Assembly: GCF_031432975.1 (NCBI RefSeq)
Contig: NZ_CP133838.1
Location: forward strand, 1,860,001-1,924,000
DNA length: 64,000 nucleotides
Origin: Buttiauxella selenatireducens
GTDB lineage: Bacteria; Pseudomonadota; Gammaproteobacteria; Enterobacterales; Enterobacteriaceae
Reading direction: 5' to 3'
The notes beneath the pieces are model-generated. The model was not told where the DNA came from, made no database searches, and saw only the letters and a list, made by a program, of their open reading frames with translations. Made by a program: the position numbers and the translations under genes. Shown piece by piece: positions 18,955-28,677 of the stretch. Numbering within the stretch: the first letter of the stretch is position 1; each line of letters begins with the position of its first letter.

Positions 18955-19740
18955 TTAATTTGCGGGTATTTCACTCACAATATCTGCGAGCAAATTAAAT
19001 ACTTCGCTAAATAAATGTTCAGTGAATGGAGCCATCAATGGAATTAAGGCCGTCATGACTAACATACCAACGGCAAGGGTGAGTGGAAAACCAATGACGA
19101 ACACAGAAAGTTGAGGGGACATACGGTTAAGTAAACCCAGGGCGATGTTCAATGTCAGCAGTAATGTAATCAGTGGGAGCGCCAACATTAAGCCGTTAAT
19201 GAAGATTAAACCGCCTGCGCGCGTCAGCGCCATAAAGGCATTACTGTTAATCGGATTTCCGCCGATCGGCAGGGTGTGAAAAGTGTCGACCAGCATCGAA
19301 ATCAGCCATAAATGGCCGTTAAACACCAGAAATAGCAACATTGCCAGCATGTCCATAAAACGGGCCAGTACCGGCATATTCAGGCGGCTGCCAGGGTCAA
19401 AGAAGGTGGCAAAAGACAAGCCCATCTGTAGACCGATGATTTCCCCGGCAGTACGAATGGCGGCAAAGGCAAACTGCATGGTGAAGCCCAGCGCAATGCC
19501 AATCAAAATTTGCTGTGCACCAAGCCAGAAGCCAGCAGCCGAGAAAATGGTCACATTCGCTGCGGGTATCGTTGGGGCAATTATCCAGGTGATCATTATC
19601 CCAAGGCCAATTTTCACCTTCTTGGAAATTGATCGTTCGCTCAGAATCGGGGCGGTAGAGATCAGGGCCATAATGCGCAGAAATGGCCAGAATCCCATGC
19701 TCAGTAATGTGAGCCATTGCCCGCTATCAACATGAATCAT
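18955..19740 (-). CDS. fliR: FliR, flagellar type III export gate protein
   Basis: 261 residues from ATG 19740 ([20 protein letters not shown]), equal to the E. coli length; the start overlaps the fliQ stop by four bases. The chain is strongly hydrophobic. Conserved FliR segments include [39 protein letters not shown] and [20 protein letters not shown]. With FliP5 and FliQ4 it forms the inner-membrane export gate. An upstream in-frame extension overlapping fliQ is not conserved. It is the last gene of the fliL-R operon. Confidence 0.95.
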   Translation of the reverse strand: MIHVDSGQWLTLLSMGFWPFLRIMALISTAPILSERSISKKVKIGLGIMITWIIAPTIPAANVTIFSAAGFWLGAQQILIGIALGFTMQFAFAAIRTAGEIIGLQMGLSFATFFDPGSRLNMPVLARFMDMLAMLLFLVFNGHLWLISMLVDTFHTLPIGGNPINSNAFMALTRAGGLIFINGLMLALPLITLLLTLNIALGLLNRMSPQLSVFVIGFPLTLAVGMLVMTALIPLMAPFTEHLFSEVFNLLADIVSEIPAN

Positions 19741-20006
19741 CCAATGTTCATCGGGATGTTTGTGAGCAGCGTGCGCATGTAATCCAGCAGCAGATTGAGC
19801 ATCCATGGTCCAGCCACGATAATCGTGACAAACACGGCCAGAATTTTAGGGATAAACGAAAGGGTCATTTCGTTAATCTGCGTGGCGGCTTGTAGCATGC
19901 TGATGATAAGACCTGTGACCAATGCCACCATCAACAACGGTGCAGCGAGCGCCAAAGCCACTTTCATCGCTTCGGTACCCATCATCATGACCGACTCAGG
20001 AGTCAT
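19737..20006 (-). CDS. fliQ: FliQ, flagellar export gate protein
   Basis: 89 residues with two long hydrophobic helices and the family signature [20 protein letters not shown] at the start and [15 protein letters not shown] in the loop. It belongs to the FliPQR export gate that opens for flagellar protein secretion. The spacing is 11 bases from fliP and it overlaps fliR, so it is translationally coupled. Confidence 0.96.
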   Translation of the reverse strand: MTPESVMMMGTEAMKVALALAAPLLMVALVTGLIISMLQAATQINEMTLSFIPKILAVFVTIIVAGPWMLNLLLDYMRTLLTNIPMNIG

Positions 20007-20017
20007 CTTTTTCCCCT

Positions 20018-20758
20018 CTAACTGTAGAAACTCTGAGCCAGCGAGCCGACCAGCAGTTGCCAGCCATCCACCAACACAAACAGCATTAATTTAAAGGGCA
20101 GGGCAATGGTTGCCGGTGGCACCATCATCATCCCCAGCGCCATCAGCACGCTGGCGATCACCAGGTCGATAATCAAAAACGGAATGAATACCGTAAAGCC
20201 AATCTGGAAGGCCGTTTTCAGCTCACTGGTGACATAAGCCGGAAGCAATATGCGCATTGGCACCACTTCCGGACCTTCAAGCGGTGGCGTATTCGCCAGG
20301 CGGGCAAACAGCGCCAGATCGGCTTCACGGGTTTGGCGCAGCATGAACTCGCGCAGGGGCTGAGAACCTTTTTCCAGCGCTTCATCCATCTGGATTTTGT
20401 TCTCGCTAAACGGCTGATATGCGTCGGTATAAATTTTATCGAATACCGGAGCCATAATGAAAAAGGTCAAAAACAGCGCCAGCCCAAGCAGCACCTGGTT
20501 TGGCGGTGCTGACGGGGTGCCTAACGCACTGCGCAGCAGACCAAAAACAATAATGATGCGCGTAAAGCTGGTCATCATCAGCAGGATGGCCGGTAAAAAA
20601 GTCAGCGAGGTAATAAAGACCAGCGTCTGAACCGGCAGCGTCCAGCTTTGTCCGCCGTTGGACATCGGCTGGCTAATAAGACCCGGCAGTTGAGCAACAG
20701 CGGCTGGCATCACAAACAGCAGGCCGAGCAACGATAAGGGGAGCCAACGTTTCATCAA
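20018..20758 (-). CDS. fliP: FliP, flagellar export gate protein
   Basis: 246 residues. An N-terminal cleavable signal sequence ([20 protein letters not shown]) is followed by the [20 protein letters not shown] segment characteristic of FliP. A periplasmic loop rich in Phe/Asp/Lys and the closing helices ([20 protein letters not shown]) also match. It forms a pentamer at the core of the export gate, assembled with the help of FliO. The start overlaps the fliO stop by four bases. Confidence 0.96.
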   Translation of the reverse strand: MMKRWLPLSLLGLLFVMPAAVAQLPGLISQPMSNGGQSWTLPVQTLVFITSLTFLPAILLMMTSFTRIIIVFGLLRSALGTPSAPPNQVLLGLALFLTFFIMAPVFDKIYTDAYQPFSENKIQMDEALEKGSQPLREFMLRQTREADLALFARLANTPPLEGPEVVPMRILLPAYVTSELKTAFQIGFTVFIPFLIIDLVIASVLMALGMMMVPPATIALPFKLMLFVLVDGWQLLVGSLAQSFYS

Positions 20759-21147
20759 TCTTTCCCGTTACGTTTAAGCAGGTTTTTCATCAGACTGTGT
20801 TTCATCAATTCACGGAAATCAGCAGGGGCCGCAGGAGACACAGCTTCAACCACGGGTGCGGCTGGCAGGGTATGCAAATGGGTGATTTGCCCGGAGGTGA
20901 CGCCGAGCACCAGACGCGCATCCGCTACATCCACAATCACCACCCGTTCGCGCGGGCCAACGCTGCAACTGGCGCTGACTTTCATCTCTTTGCTGGAACC
21001 CGTTTTGGGAGTGAAACCAAAACGTTTTGCCACCCAGGCAGCCAGCAAGATAAAAATGATAATCGCCGTTAACGCACCACTGACTTGTACCAAAGGAGAG
21101 CCAGTGCTGGTGGCGGGTTGCTGCTGAACAGTTGCCTGGTTTTTCAT
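20755..21147 (-). CDS. fliO: FliO, export gate assembly factor
   Basis: 130 residues; one transmembrane helix ([20 protein letters not shown]) near 25-45 and a cytosolic part with [20 protein letters not shown], the conserved FliO region. FliO is a scaffold for FliP ring assembly. The sequence is somewhat longer than E. coli FliO (about 121), mainly in the alanine/proline-rich linker near the C-terminus. It lies between fliN and fliP in the fliLMNOPQR order. Confidence 0.93.
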   Translation of the reverse strand: MKNQATVQQQPATSTGSPLVQVSGALTAIIIFILLAAWVAKRFGFTPKTGSSKEMKVSASCSVGPRERVVIVDVADARLVLGVTSGQITHLHTLPAAPVVEAVSPAAPADFRELMKHSLMKNLLKRNGKD

Positions 21148-21167
21148 TGAATTAACAGCTCATTGAG

Positions 21168-21581
21168 TTAACGACTCAGGCGACGCATACGTTCAGATGG
21201 CGTAATGATGTCGGTAATACGCACGCCGTATTTGTCGGCCACCACCACCACTTCACCTTGCGCAATCAAATATCCGTTGATCAGGATATCCAGCGGCTCG
21301 CCTGCAAGGCCATCGAGTGCCACGACCGAACCTTGCGATAAACGCAGCAGTTCTTTTATGGTCATACGCGTACGGCCCAGCTCCACGGTCAGCTTGACCG
21401 GAATGTCCATAATCAGGTCGATGTCCTGCATCGCTCCGGCAATGTCATTGCCTTCCAGCGCACGGAACACGCTATCTGCGGTACTTTTGCTGGTGGAGAC
21501 TTTTTGTTCGTTTAACGCATCAGCCCACAGATCGTCCACGGAGCCGGCATTGTCGTCGGACGGTTGATTAATATCACTCAT
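21168..21581 (-). CDS. fliN: FliN, flagellar motor switch protein
   Basis: 137 residues. The C-terminal SpoA domain is clear: MDIPVKLTVELGRTRMTIKE, then SQGSVVALDGLAGEPLDILI, NGYLIAQGEVVVVADKYGVR and ITDIITPSERMRRLS. FliN tetramers line the bottom of the C-ring and receive FliH and CheY-P signals. Its start overlaps the fliM stop by four bases. Confidence 0.97.
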   Translation of the reverse strand: MSDINQPSDDNAGSVDDLWADALNEQKVSTSKSTADSVFRALEGNDIAGAMQDIDLIMDIPVKLTVELGRTRMTIKELLRLSQGSVVALDGLAGEPLDILINGYLIAQGEVVVVADKYGVRITDIITPSERMRRLSR

Positions 21582-22582
21582 TTGGGCTGTTCCTCGTTCA
21601 GCGAATTCAGTATCGGGTTGATCAAATGTTCGACGCGCAATGCGTACTGACCGTTAAGCGTACCGTACTGACTGGTCAGCACCGGAACACCGTCAACGTG
21701 TGCCAGAATTCTGTCCGGTTTATCAATCGGCAGCACGTCACCAGGTTTCAATTTTAAGATTTGCGACAAACGCAGCGGAATGTCAGCGAAGTTGGCAATC
21801 AGCTCCAGCTCGGAATGCTGTACCTGACGCACCAACGTATCGCGCCAGCTTTGGTCTTCCTGGCGGGAGTTTTCCAGCGGCGGATTCACCAATAGCTCGC
21901 GCAATGGCTCAATCATGCTGAACGGCAGACAGATATTAAATTCGCCGGTCAGGTTGCCTATCTCTACATGGAACGGGGTATTCACCACGATGTCGTTTGG
22001 CGACGTCGTGATATTGGTAAATTTCACCTGCATTTCGGAACGCACATATTCCACATCAAGCGGATAAATAGCTTTCCACGCGTCGCTGTACGATTCCAGT
22101 GCCAGCTTCAGCATGCGGTTAATCACACGTTGTTCGGTATGGGTAAACTCCCGGCCTTCCACTTTGGTAGGAAAACGCCCATCGCCACCAAACAGGTTAT
22201 CAACGGCGATGAAAACCAGGCTGGGTGAAAACACGAACAAACCTGTACCGCGCAGCGGTTTTAGGTGCATCAGGTTGAGGTTGGTGGGTACCGGCAGGTT
22301 GCGGGCAAATTCGTGATAAGGCTGAATGCGAATCGCCCCGACGGTAATGTCCGGGCTACGACGTAACAGGTTAAACAGCCCCATACGGAACTGACGGGCA
22401 AAACGCTCGTTAATGATCTCCAGTGCCTGTAGACGTTCACGCACCACGCGACGCTGGGTATTGGGATCATACGGACGGATGTCCGTTTCCGTCGATGCAC
22501 CCGCAGTCGGTTCATCGCTACTGTCACTGTCGCCATTTAACAGTGCATCAATTTCGGCCTGTGAAAGAATGCTATCGCCCAT
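21578..22582 (-). CDS. fliM: FliM, flagellar motor switch protein
   Basis: 334 residues from ATG 22582 (MGDSILSQAEIDALLNGDSD), the E. coli length. The N-terminal EIDALLNG peptide binds phospho-CheY. The middle CheC-like domain contains FRMGLFNLLRRSPDITVGAI, and the C-terminal SpoA part precedes fliN. The frame is open 23 codons further upstream, but that would overlap fliL and is not conserved. The gap to fliL is four bases. Confidence 0.97.
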   Translation of the reverse strand: MGDSILSQAEIDALLNGDSDSSDEPTAGASTETDIRPYDPNTQRRVVRERLQALEIINERFARQFRMGLFNLLRRSPDITVGAIRIQPYHEFARNLPVPTNLNLMHLKPLRGTGLFVFSPSLVFIAVDNLFGGDGRFPTKVEGREFTHTEQRVINRMLKLALESYSDAWKAIYPLDVEYVRSEMQVKFTNITTSPNDIVVNTPFHVEIGNLTGEFNICLPFSMIEPLRELLVNPPLENSRQEDQSWRDTLVRQVQHSELELIANFADIPLRLSQILKLKPGDVLPIDKPDRILAHVDGVPVLTSQYGTLNGQYALRVEHLINPILNSLNEEQPK

Positions 22583-22586
22583 GGGA

Positions 22587-23054
22587 TTACCGCAAAATAA
22601 AGGCGGTATACAGCACGTCGCTGACTGCCTGTTGTGGTTGCCCGGCGACAAGCGGCGGTGCCAGCGTATTCTTTATGGCTTCAACCAGCTTTTGTTTGCC
22701 TTCATCGGTCGCCAGAGCTGCGGCGTCCTGACGAGAAAACAGCAGCAGTAAGCGGCTGCGCACTTCCGGCAAAAATTCGCTCAGACGTTGGCGCGTGCCT
22801 TCATCCTTCAGGCGTAATGTGACACCAATGTACAAAACGCGGTCAGCATCACCGAGGTTAACGGTGAATGTATCCAGTGCATAAAACACGGGTGCTGGCG
22901 GTGGCTCAGGCGCCTTAGTCTGAGCGGAAGCGGGTTGCTGCTTCATACGCCAGTAGCTGTAACCTGCGGTAGCACACGCAGCAAGAGTAATCAGGACCAG
23001 TAACATCATCCAGATGGAGCTCTTGCGGCTTTTTGGCAAAGCGGTGTCAGTCAT
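22587..23054 (-). CDS. fliL: FliL, basal body-associated protein
   Basis: 155 residues; a short basic cytosolic tail, one membrane helix ([20 protein letters not shown]) and a periplasmic stomatin-like domain with [20 protein letters not shown]. FliL surrounds the stators and affects torque, especially on surfaces. First gene of the fliLMNOPQR run; about 120 bases separate it from fliK. Confidence 0.95.
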   Translation of the reverse strand: MTDTALPKSRKSSIWMMLLVLITLAACATAGYSYWRMKQQPASAQTKAPEPPPAPVFYALDTFTVNLGDADRVLYIGVTLRLKDEGTRQRLSEFLPEVRSRLLLLFSRQDAAALATDEGKQKLVEAIKNTLAPPLVAGQPQQAVSDVLYTAFILR

Positions 23055-23178
23055 AAAATGAATCTTTCCTGTTTCGGTACTGCATATCGGTTGATTATCA
23101 CGTGTCTTGCGCCAGTCAAAGGGCCGAAAAAACGGGATATTTGTTGCTACCTCTGACGTTTAGCTTAGGGAACGCAAC

Positions 23179-24393
23179 TCAGGCAAAGATATCCACCGCG
23201 TTATTGCCCGAGGCTAAACGTTGAATACTGGCGGGAACGGCCAGTGATTCAGACTCTCCCAACGACGGGAAGCTGCCTGATGAACGCTGCGTTTGTTGTT
23301 GCTGTTGGCCAGATTGTTGCTGCTGCTGCGCAAAACTCTCGCTGCTGATACTGCTTTGCCCCAGCTCAATACCGCTTTCAGCAAGTGCAATCCGCAGGTT
23401 AGGCAATGTGGCTTCAAGCGCAGCACGCACATGACTATGGGCTGAAACCATCTGCAATTGCGCCTGGTTATCATCGAGTTTCATGCTGATTTGAATTTGG
23501 CCGAGATCTTCAGGATGCAGACGTAATTCAGCAGTTTGCTGGCCCTGGCGTGTGAATATGGTGATGTGCTGGCTCACCGCCTGCTGCCACTCCTGGCTTC
23601 CCAACTGCGCGCTAATCTGGGGGGCGACAGGCACAGCAATTTGTGTCGAGGCCGGTGTCGCTACGGTCGCCGTACTGAATACAGGCGTTGTCACCGTCGA
23701 TGCGGGAGTCGTATTGTTTGCCGCACCATCACGGCTGCCATTATCTGCATTGTTTAAAGAGGCGAAAGTTTTAGTCTCCGCCAGGGGTTCGTTGCTGGTA
23801 GACGGTGCGTTTTTCGCCGCAAGAGACTTATCCAGCCCTGCGGTTTTGTCCAACACGCTGGACGTGTCATGTGCATCAGGAGAAAGCGTGTTTTTGATGC
23901 CGCTGCCCGAGAGCAAAGCATTTAGCGTATTTGCGCTATCGCCCTCTGTTTTTGTCTGGAGATTCAGAGTGCTGGCGGTTGGCGTTTGCTGCGGCAACAT
24001 GGCAAAAAGCGCGCTCAATGCCTGCATATCCGCAAGACTCTGCGGATGGGTTTGATCGTTTTGCGCTTCAATTTGTGAGGCTTTATCGTCGCTGCTGGCT
24101 TTCTTCATGTCGGAGAGCAGGGCAGATAGCGCTTCCGGTGTGTCAAGATTGTCTAACAGCGAGGCGAGGGACGCTTTTTCATCGCCTGTGTTGGTGCCTT
24201 TACCGGCAGCTTTATTCAATGCGGCTTCAAGCGACACCGTTTTGCCATCTGCCAACGTCACCTGGCCGGGTAACGCTTTACCGAGCAGGCTCAGAAAATC
24301 TTCACTGAAACCTTTATCCGCAGCGGTTTTGCTACCTGAAGTCGAGCTGCTTACACCATCTGTAGACGTAATCATCAGGGGCTGTGTCATCAT
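23179..24393 (-). CDS. fliK: FliK, flagellar hook-length control protein
   Basis: 404 residues. The N-terminal two thirds are a low-complexity ruler rich in Ser, Thr, Ala and Gln, only weakly conserved. The C-terminal switch domain is well conserved ([60 protein letters not shown]), and the chain ends VDIFA as in E. coli. FliK measures the hook and switches FlhB specificity. The protein is slightly longer than the E. coli form (375). The first ATG overlaps the fliJ stop; two ATG codons are adjacent. Confidence 0.95.
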   Translation of the reverse strand: MMTQPLMITSTDGVSSSTSGSKTAADKGFSEDFLSLLGKALPGQVTLADGKTVSLEAALNKAAGKGTNTGDEKASLASLLDNLDTPEALSALLSDMKKASSDDKASQIEAQNDQTHPQSLADMQALSALFAMLPQQTPTASTLNLQTKTEGDSANTLNALLSGSGIKNTLSPDAHDTSSVLDKTAGLDKSLAAKNAPSTSNEPLAETKTFASLNNADNGSRDGAANNTTPASTVTTPVFSTATVATPASTQIAVPVAPQISAQLGSQEWQQAVSQHITIFTRQGQQTAELRLHPEDLGQIQISMKLDDNQAQLQMVSAHSHVRAALEATLPNLRIALAESGIELGQSSISSESFAQQQQQSGQQQQQTQRSSGSFPSLGESESLAVPASIQRLASGNNAVDIFA

Positions 24394-24833
24394 TCTGCTT
24401 TCCTCAGTGTTGCCCGCTGGGCATATTCATCCATCATTTTTTGATCGAGTTTGTTTTCAGCCAATAACACCTGTGCCGCTTTGCGGTCTTGTAACGTTTG
24501 CCAGGCTTGCAATCTTTTTTGCTTCTCTTGCCAGAAATTGAGTGCCTGGCTGACCTTACTGTTCCACTGCATTAATTGTTGGCGATGTTGGTCAATGGCT
24601 TTCTCAAGAGTCTGAATAAACTGCTGATAGTTCTGCCAACGGTTACTGGCAATGCCCTGACTCATGCTGTCATTCAGGCTGGTGCTGTATTCAAACTGAT
24701 AGTTAATCAGCATGTTGAGTTGTTCTTCTGCCTGCAGGCAGCCACGGCGCATTTCCCCTAAGCGTACTGCAGCGTCGTCGACCTCTTTCTCTGCGAGATC
24801 GCGCAGAGTATCCAGTGCGGTGCTTTGGTTCAT
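24390..24833 (-). CDS. fliJ: FliJ, flagellar export chaperone-escort / ATPase stalk
   Basis: 147 residues, predicted to be almost entirely alpha-helical coiled coil ([20 protein letters not shown] near the start, [20 protein letters not shown] later), as expected of FliJ, which sits in the FliI hexamer and links it to FlhA. AGGAG is placed about 6 bases before the ATG. Normally fliJ follows fliI within a few tens of bases; here about 800 bases, including a giant palindrome, lie between. Confidence 0.95.
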   Translation of the reverse strand: MNQSTALDTLRDLAEKEVDDAAVRLGEMRRGCLQAEEQLNMLINYQFEYSTSLNDSMSQGIASNRWQNYQQFIQTLEKAIDQHRQQLMQWNSKVSQALNFWQEKQKRLQAWQTLQDRKAAQVLLAENKLDQKMMDEYAQRATLRKAE

Positions 24834-24992
24834 GATGTCTCCTGACGCGTAAACGCGAGCTCCTCTATTGTGAAGGGAGGTCAGGTTTTTGATGGGTGAA
24901 ATAGGTCTGTTTAATGGGGCTATTTGTGGTGATGAGACTGGGGTGGGACGGTCTCGTAACCAGCTCTCTCTCAGGTAATCTGCCAGGATGAG

Positions 24993-25628
24993 ATCTGTAA
25001 GCTCGCAGGTTTTCCGTTCACCCGAAGTCTTCCGTTATATGCATCCACCGAACCGGTGAACGTCCGAAGGGTGTTCTCCGTCACACCCTTCGGCATCCCG
25101 ACTCCCGGCAGTAAATCGCCGCAAGCGGTAAACCTCTATTTTCCCTCATTTTTAGGGTCGGTTGCGATTCGTTCCCGACGATCACAACCTCTCGCCGTTC
25201 CCGACGGCGAGACCCTAAAAATGAGGAAAAATGGAGGCGATTTAAGCCGGACCAGAGCCCCTCGCTTCTATTCCGCATTACTGCTTTTACACAGCATCGC
25301 GTTAGATTTTTCAGCAAAACAAGAGCCAGATTGTCAGCCTGAATATGTCGCGCCGCCATTGTTCCCGGCTTAAATCGCCCCAGTTTTTCCCCTTCAGTCA
25401 GGGTCACGTGGTCGGGAACCACGTGAGAGAGCGATCGTCTGGAACGAATCGCGAACGACCCTGAATGTTGGGGGAAAACTGGGGTTTACCGCTTTAGCGG
25501 CGATTTATTGGCCGGGCGCCGAGGTCGCCAGGAGGATGGCGTAATCCTCCTGGCACGTTCACCGTTTACAACAGTTACAGAGATATTCAGTCGCACGGGT
25601 GAACGGAAAATCAGCGAAGCTTGCAGAT
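24993..25628. repeat. giant nested palindromic element between fliI and fliJ
   Basis: About 636 bases whose left and right halves are inverted copies with nested hairpins. Outer arms 25010-25024/25596-25610 pair 15 of 15 and continue imperfectly to 24993/25628. Inside: 25054-25063/25555-25564 (10 of 10), 25112-25133/25483-25507 (near perfect), and 25236-25250/25365-25379 (15 of 15) around a unique 114-base centre. Each half also holds local hairpins: 25064-25093, 25138-25232 (with two sub-hairpins), 25380-25482 (two sub-hairpins) and 25527-25554. No convincing gene is present. It ends two bases before the fliI stop codon and would be transcribed in the fliFGHIJK mRNA. It may be a non-autonomous mobile element or a large structured RNA/DNA; I do not recognise the family. 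Confidence 0.85.
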
Positions 25629-25629
25629 A

Positions 25630-26988
25630 TCAAACCGCTGGGAAAATAATCTCCAGTGACTGACAAGCTTCTTCCCAGCCGCTGCGTTCAAAAATCCCTT
25701 GTTGTAAAAAGGCTTCCAGTTGGGGCCACAACACAATCGCTTTGTCGAGCTGCGGATCGCTGCCTTTGGCATAGGCCCCAACACTGACTAAATCGCGGTT
25801 ACGCTGGAAGCTGGATAACAGTTGCTTGAAATGACGAACTTGCGCGTAGTGCTTATCGGTAATTAATGACGTCATGGCGCGGCTAATGGATGCTTCAATG
25901 TCGATAGCTGGATAGTGGCCCGCTTCCGCAAGACGGCGCGACAAGACGATATGGCCATCAAGAATGGCGCGCGCCGAGTCGGCAATCGGGTCTTGTTGGT
26001 CATCACCTTCGGTCAACACGGTATAAAATGCGGTGATTGACCCGCCGCCATGAATACCGTTACCCGCACGTTCAACCAGTGCCGGGAGTTTGGCAAAGAC
26101 CGACGGTGGGTAACCTTTGGTTGCCGGAGGTTCGCCGATGGCGAGTGCGATTTCACGCTGCGCCATCGCGTAGCGGGTGAGGGAGTCCATAATCAGCAAT
26201 ACATGCTGACCACGGTCACGGAAATCTTCGGCGATCCGCGTCGCATAGGCCGCACCCTGCATACGCAATAACGGTGAGACATCCGCAGGGGCGGCAATCA
26301 CTACCGAGCGGGCGCGGCCTTCAGGGCCAAGGATATTCTCGATAAAGTCTTTGACTTCGCGTCCACGCTCACCGATTAAACCCACGACTATCACATCAGC
26401 CTGGGTATAGCGCGCCATCATGCCTAACAGCACGCTCTTGCCGACGCCGGAACCGGCGAACAGCCCCATACGTTGCCCACGTCCGACCGTCAACAGCGCG
26501 TTAATCGGGCGCACGCCGACATCGAGTACGTGCTCGATGGGGGTACGTTGCAATGGGTTGAAAGGAGCTGCACCCAGCGCACCCATTGTGGTGGTTTCGG
26601 GGGCGGGAAGGCTGTCGAGCGGGCGGCCGCTGCCGTCAAGCACACGTCCCAACAGTGCCGGGCCGAGGGGCAATTGCTTCCCGCTGTGCAGGCCACCGTC
26701 GCTGGTGGCACGGGCGTAAACGCGTGCGCCAGGCAAAATACCTTCGACCTCTTCAAGCGGCATCAGGAACAGTTTTTTGCCGTTAAAACCAACGACTTCA
26801 CACTCGATGTCTCTGGAGTGCTGTTCGATAATGCACGTCGCACCCAGGGGCAATTGCAGACCGGTGGCTTCCAGCACCAGACCGGTGGCACGTGTCAGTC
26901 GACCGTAACGGCGAACGGAGGGCAACTGTGTCATCCGCGCTTCGAAACTGTCGAGCGTGTTGAGCCAGCGCGTTAAACGGGCGGTCAT
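25630..26988 (-). CDS. fliI: FliI, flagellum-specific ATP synthase (export ATPase)
   Basis: 452 residues from ATG 26988, which overlaps the fliH stop by one base. Walker [12 protein letters not shown] lies at about 176-186 and Walker B in [14 protein letters not shown]. The EKD-type segment [20 protein letters not shown] contains the catalytic glutamate. It is F1-beta-like and forms a hexamer that with FliH and FliJ unloads substrates at the export gate. The C-terminus FPAV is the family end, so the stop is native and the adjacent palindrome has not truncated the protein. Confidence 0.97.
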   Translation of the reverse strand: MTARLTRWLNTLDSFEARMTQLPSVRRYGRLTRATGLVLEATGLQLPLGATCIIEQHSRDIECEVVGFNGKKLFLMPLEEVEGILPGARVYARATSDGGLHSGKQLPLGPALLGRVLDGSGRPLDSLPAPETTTMGALGAAPFNPLQRTPIEHVLDVGVRPINALLTVGRGQRMGLFAGSGVGKSVLLGMMARYTQADVIVVGLIGERGREVKDFIENILGPEGRARSVVIAAPADVSPLLRMQGAAYATRIAEDFRDRGQHVLLIMDSLTRYAMAQREIALAIGEPPATKGYPPSVFAKLPALVERAGNGIHGGGSITAFYTVLTEGDDQQDPIADSARAILDGHIVLSRRLAEAGHYPAIDIEASISRAMTSLITDKHYAQVRHFKQLLSSFQRNRDLVSVGAYAKGSDPQLDKAIVLWPQLEAFLQQGIFERSGWEEACQSLEIIFPAV

Positions 26989-27692
26989 CACAACACTCCT
27001 GGTGCGGCAAGGCGGCAGAGTTCCTGCCAGCGTGTTGCTACGCTTGCGTCCAGATCACCTTCGTCAGCGGAAACTTTACAGCCGCCCTGGTGCAGACTCG
27101 GGTCACCGCGTAATCGCCAGCCATGCAGACTGAGCGTTGCGCCAAGCATCTCTTCAACGCGTTGTAAATCATCAGGATGCACGCGCAGTTGCGGTTTGCC
27201 ACTGAACAGCGGTTCCTGCTGGAGAAGCGTCTGAATCTGTTTAATCAACGCGCTGTTATCAATGCCTTTTGACTCGCCGATAACCTGGCGTGCCGCTTCC
27301 AGAGCCATTTGCATCAGACGCGAAGCGATGACGCTATCAAGAGCGTCGAGCGTGTACTGAAATTCGCTGACCAACTGCTGCATCCGCGCGTGAACCGGGG
27401 CTTGCTGCTGTTTAGCTTCCGCCAGACCCTGTTCAAGACCCTGCTGAAATCCGGCTTTGCGACCTTCCTCCGCGCCAGCGGTGTGTCCAGCGGCATAACC
27501 CAACTGGTGGCCTTGTTCGTGCGCCTGCATCTGCATTTGGGCCAGTTGCTGTTGCAAATCTGGCTCACTCTCCTGCGGCGGACTTTCGTCCTCGGCTGCG
27601 TCAGCATCGGACGAGAACAACGGTTCGAATGACTGCGAGGGAGGCGCCAGATCGTCTGGCGTCCAGATTTTCCACGAAAGCCCGTTAGACAT
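26988..27692 (-). CDS. fliH: FliH, negative regulator of FliI / export ATPase stator
   Basis: 234 residues from ATG 27692 ([20 protein letters not shown]), matching the family start; the open frame extends 7 codons into fliG. The N-terminal Trp motif (W-K-x-W) anchors FliH to FliN/FlhA. The middle has glycine repeats ([20 protein letters not shown]), and the C-terminal domain ([20 protein letters not shown]) binds FliI. The start overlaps the fliG end by eight bases. Confidence 0.95.
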   Translation of the reverse strand: MSNGLSWKIWTPDDLAPPSQSFEPLFSSDADAAEDESPPQESEPDLQQQLAQMQMQAHEQGHQLGYAAGHTAGAEEGRKAGFQQGLEQGLAEAKQQQAPVHARMQQLVSEFQYTLDALDSVIASRLMQMALEAARQVIGESKGIDNSALIKQIQTLLQQEPLFSGKPQLRVHPDDLQRVEEMLGATLSLHGWRLRGDPSLHQGGCKVSADEGDLDASVATRWQELCRLAAPGVL

Positions 27693-28677
27693 AAGTATCC
27701 TCGCTGGTGCCAATCACCATCTCGCCGGTTTCCGCCAGGCGACGAACAATCAGCAAAATCGCTTTCTGTTCGTTTTCCACCTGCGACAAGCGCACCGGGC
27801 CGCGGTTGGAGAGATCGTCGCGCAGAATATCGGCGGCACGTTGCGACATGTTGCGCAGGAATTTCTCGCGCAGCGGCTGCTCGGCCCCTTTGAGAGCGAT
27901 AAGCAACGATTCGGATTCCACTTCCTGCAACAGGCGTTGGATGCTGCGGTCGTCGACTTCCACCAGGTTTTCGAACAGGAACATCTCGTCGATAATTTTT
28001 TGTGCCAGCTCGCCATCGAAGTCGCGCACGGCGGAGATAACGGCTTCTTCCTGCTGCGTTTTCATCAGGTTGATAATTTCTGCTGCCGTCCTCACGCCGC
28101 CCATTTTGCTGCGCTTGAGGTTTTGGCCATCGAGCAGGTTGTTGAGCACTTCGGTCAGCTCAGCCAGTGCGGCTGGCTGGACGCCGCCGAACGTAGCAAT
28201 ACGCAACATCACGTCATGGCGTAAACGTTCGTCGAACAACGCCAGAATATCTGCCGCCTGGCCACGTTTGAGGTGTACCAGGATGGTGGCGATAATTTGC
28301 GGATGCTCGTCGCGAATAAGGTCCGCAGCACTCTGCGGTTCCATGAAGTTGAGCGTTTCCATGCCCGAGGTGGTTTCGCGGGTTTCCAGAATATCTTCCA
28401 GCAGGCTGGAGGCGCGTTCTTCGCCCAGCGCTTTCACCAATACGGAACGCAGATAGTCGTTGGCGTTGACCGACAGCGCCGCGTACTGCTCGGCTTCTTG
28501 TTCGAACTCGGCCAACACGTCGGTCAGTTGTTTATTTGATATCTGGCGAACACTGGCCATCGCGGCGCTGAGATGCTGCACTTCGCGTGGGCTGAGGTGT
28601 TTGAACACCTCCGCCGCACGATCTTCACCAATGGTCATCAACAGAATGGCGCTCTTCTCTGTTCCGCTCATACTCAT
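27685..28677 (-). CDS. fliG: FliG, flagellar motor switch protein
   Basis: 330 residues with the three FliG domains: N-terminal FliF-binding ([20 protein letters not shown]), middle FliM-binding with [20 protein letters not shown], and C-terminal torque domain including the charged helix [20 protein letters not shown] and [20 protein letters not shown]. It interacts with MotA and sets the rotation direction. It is almost identical to E. coli FliG through these regions. It overlaps fliF by four bases. Confidence 0.97.
   Translation of the reverse strand: MSMSGTEKSAILLMTIGEDRAAEVFKHLSPREVQHLSAAMASVRQISNKQLTDVLAEFEQEAEQYAALSVNANDYLRSVLVKALGEERASSLLEDILETRETTSGMETLNFMEPQSAADLIRDEHPQIIATILVHLKRGQAADILALFDERLRHDVMLRIATFGGVQPAALAELTEVLNNLLDGQNLKRSKMGGVRTAAEIINLMKTQQEEAVISAVRDFDGELAQKIIDEMFLFENLVEVDDRSIQRLLQEVESESLLIALKGAEQPLREKFLRNMSQRAADILRDDLSNRGPVRLSQVENEQKAILLIVRRLAETGEMVIGTSEDTYV

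Noticed and set aside
25056..25422. Overlapping open frames on both strands inside the palindrome (105 and 113 codons)
   Set aside because: They run through paired hairpin arms in both directions, have no ribosome site or recognisable domain, and are explained by symmetric stem sequence.
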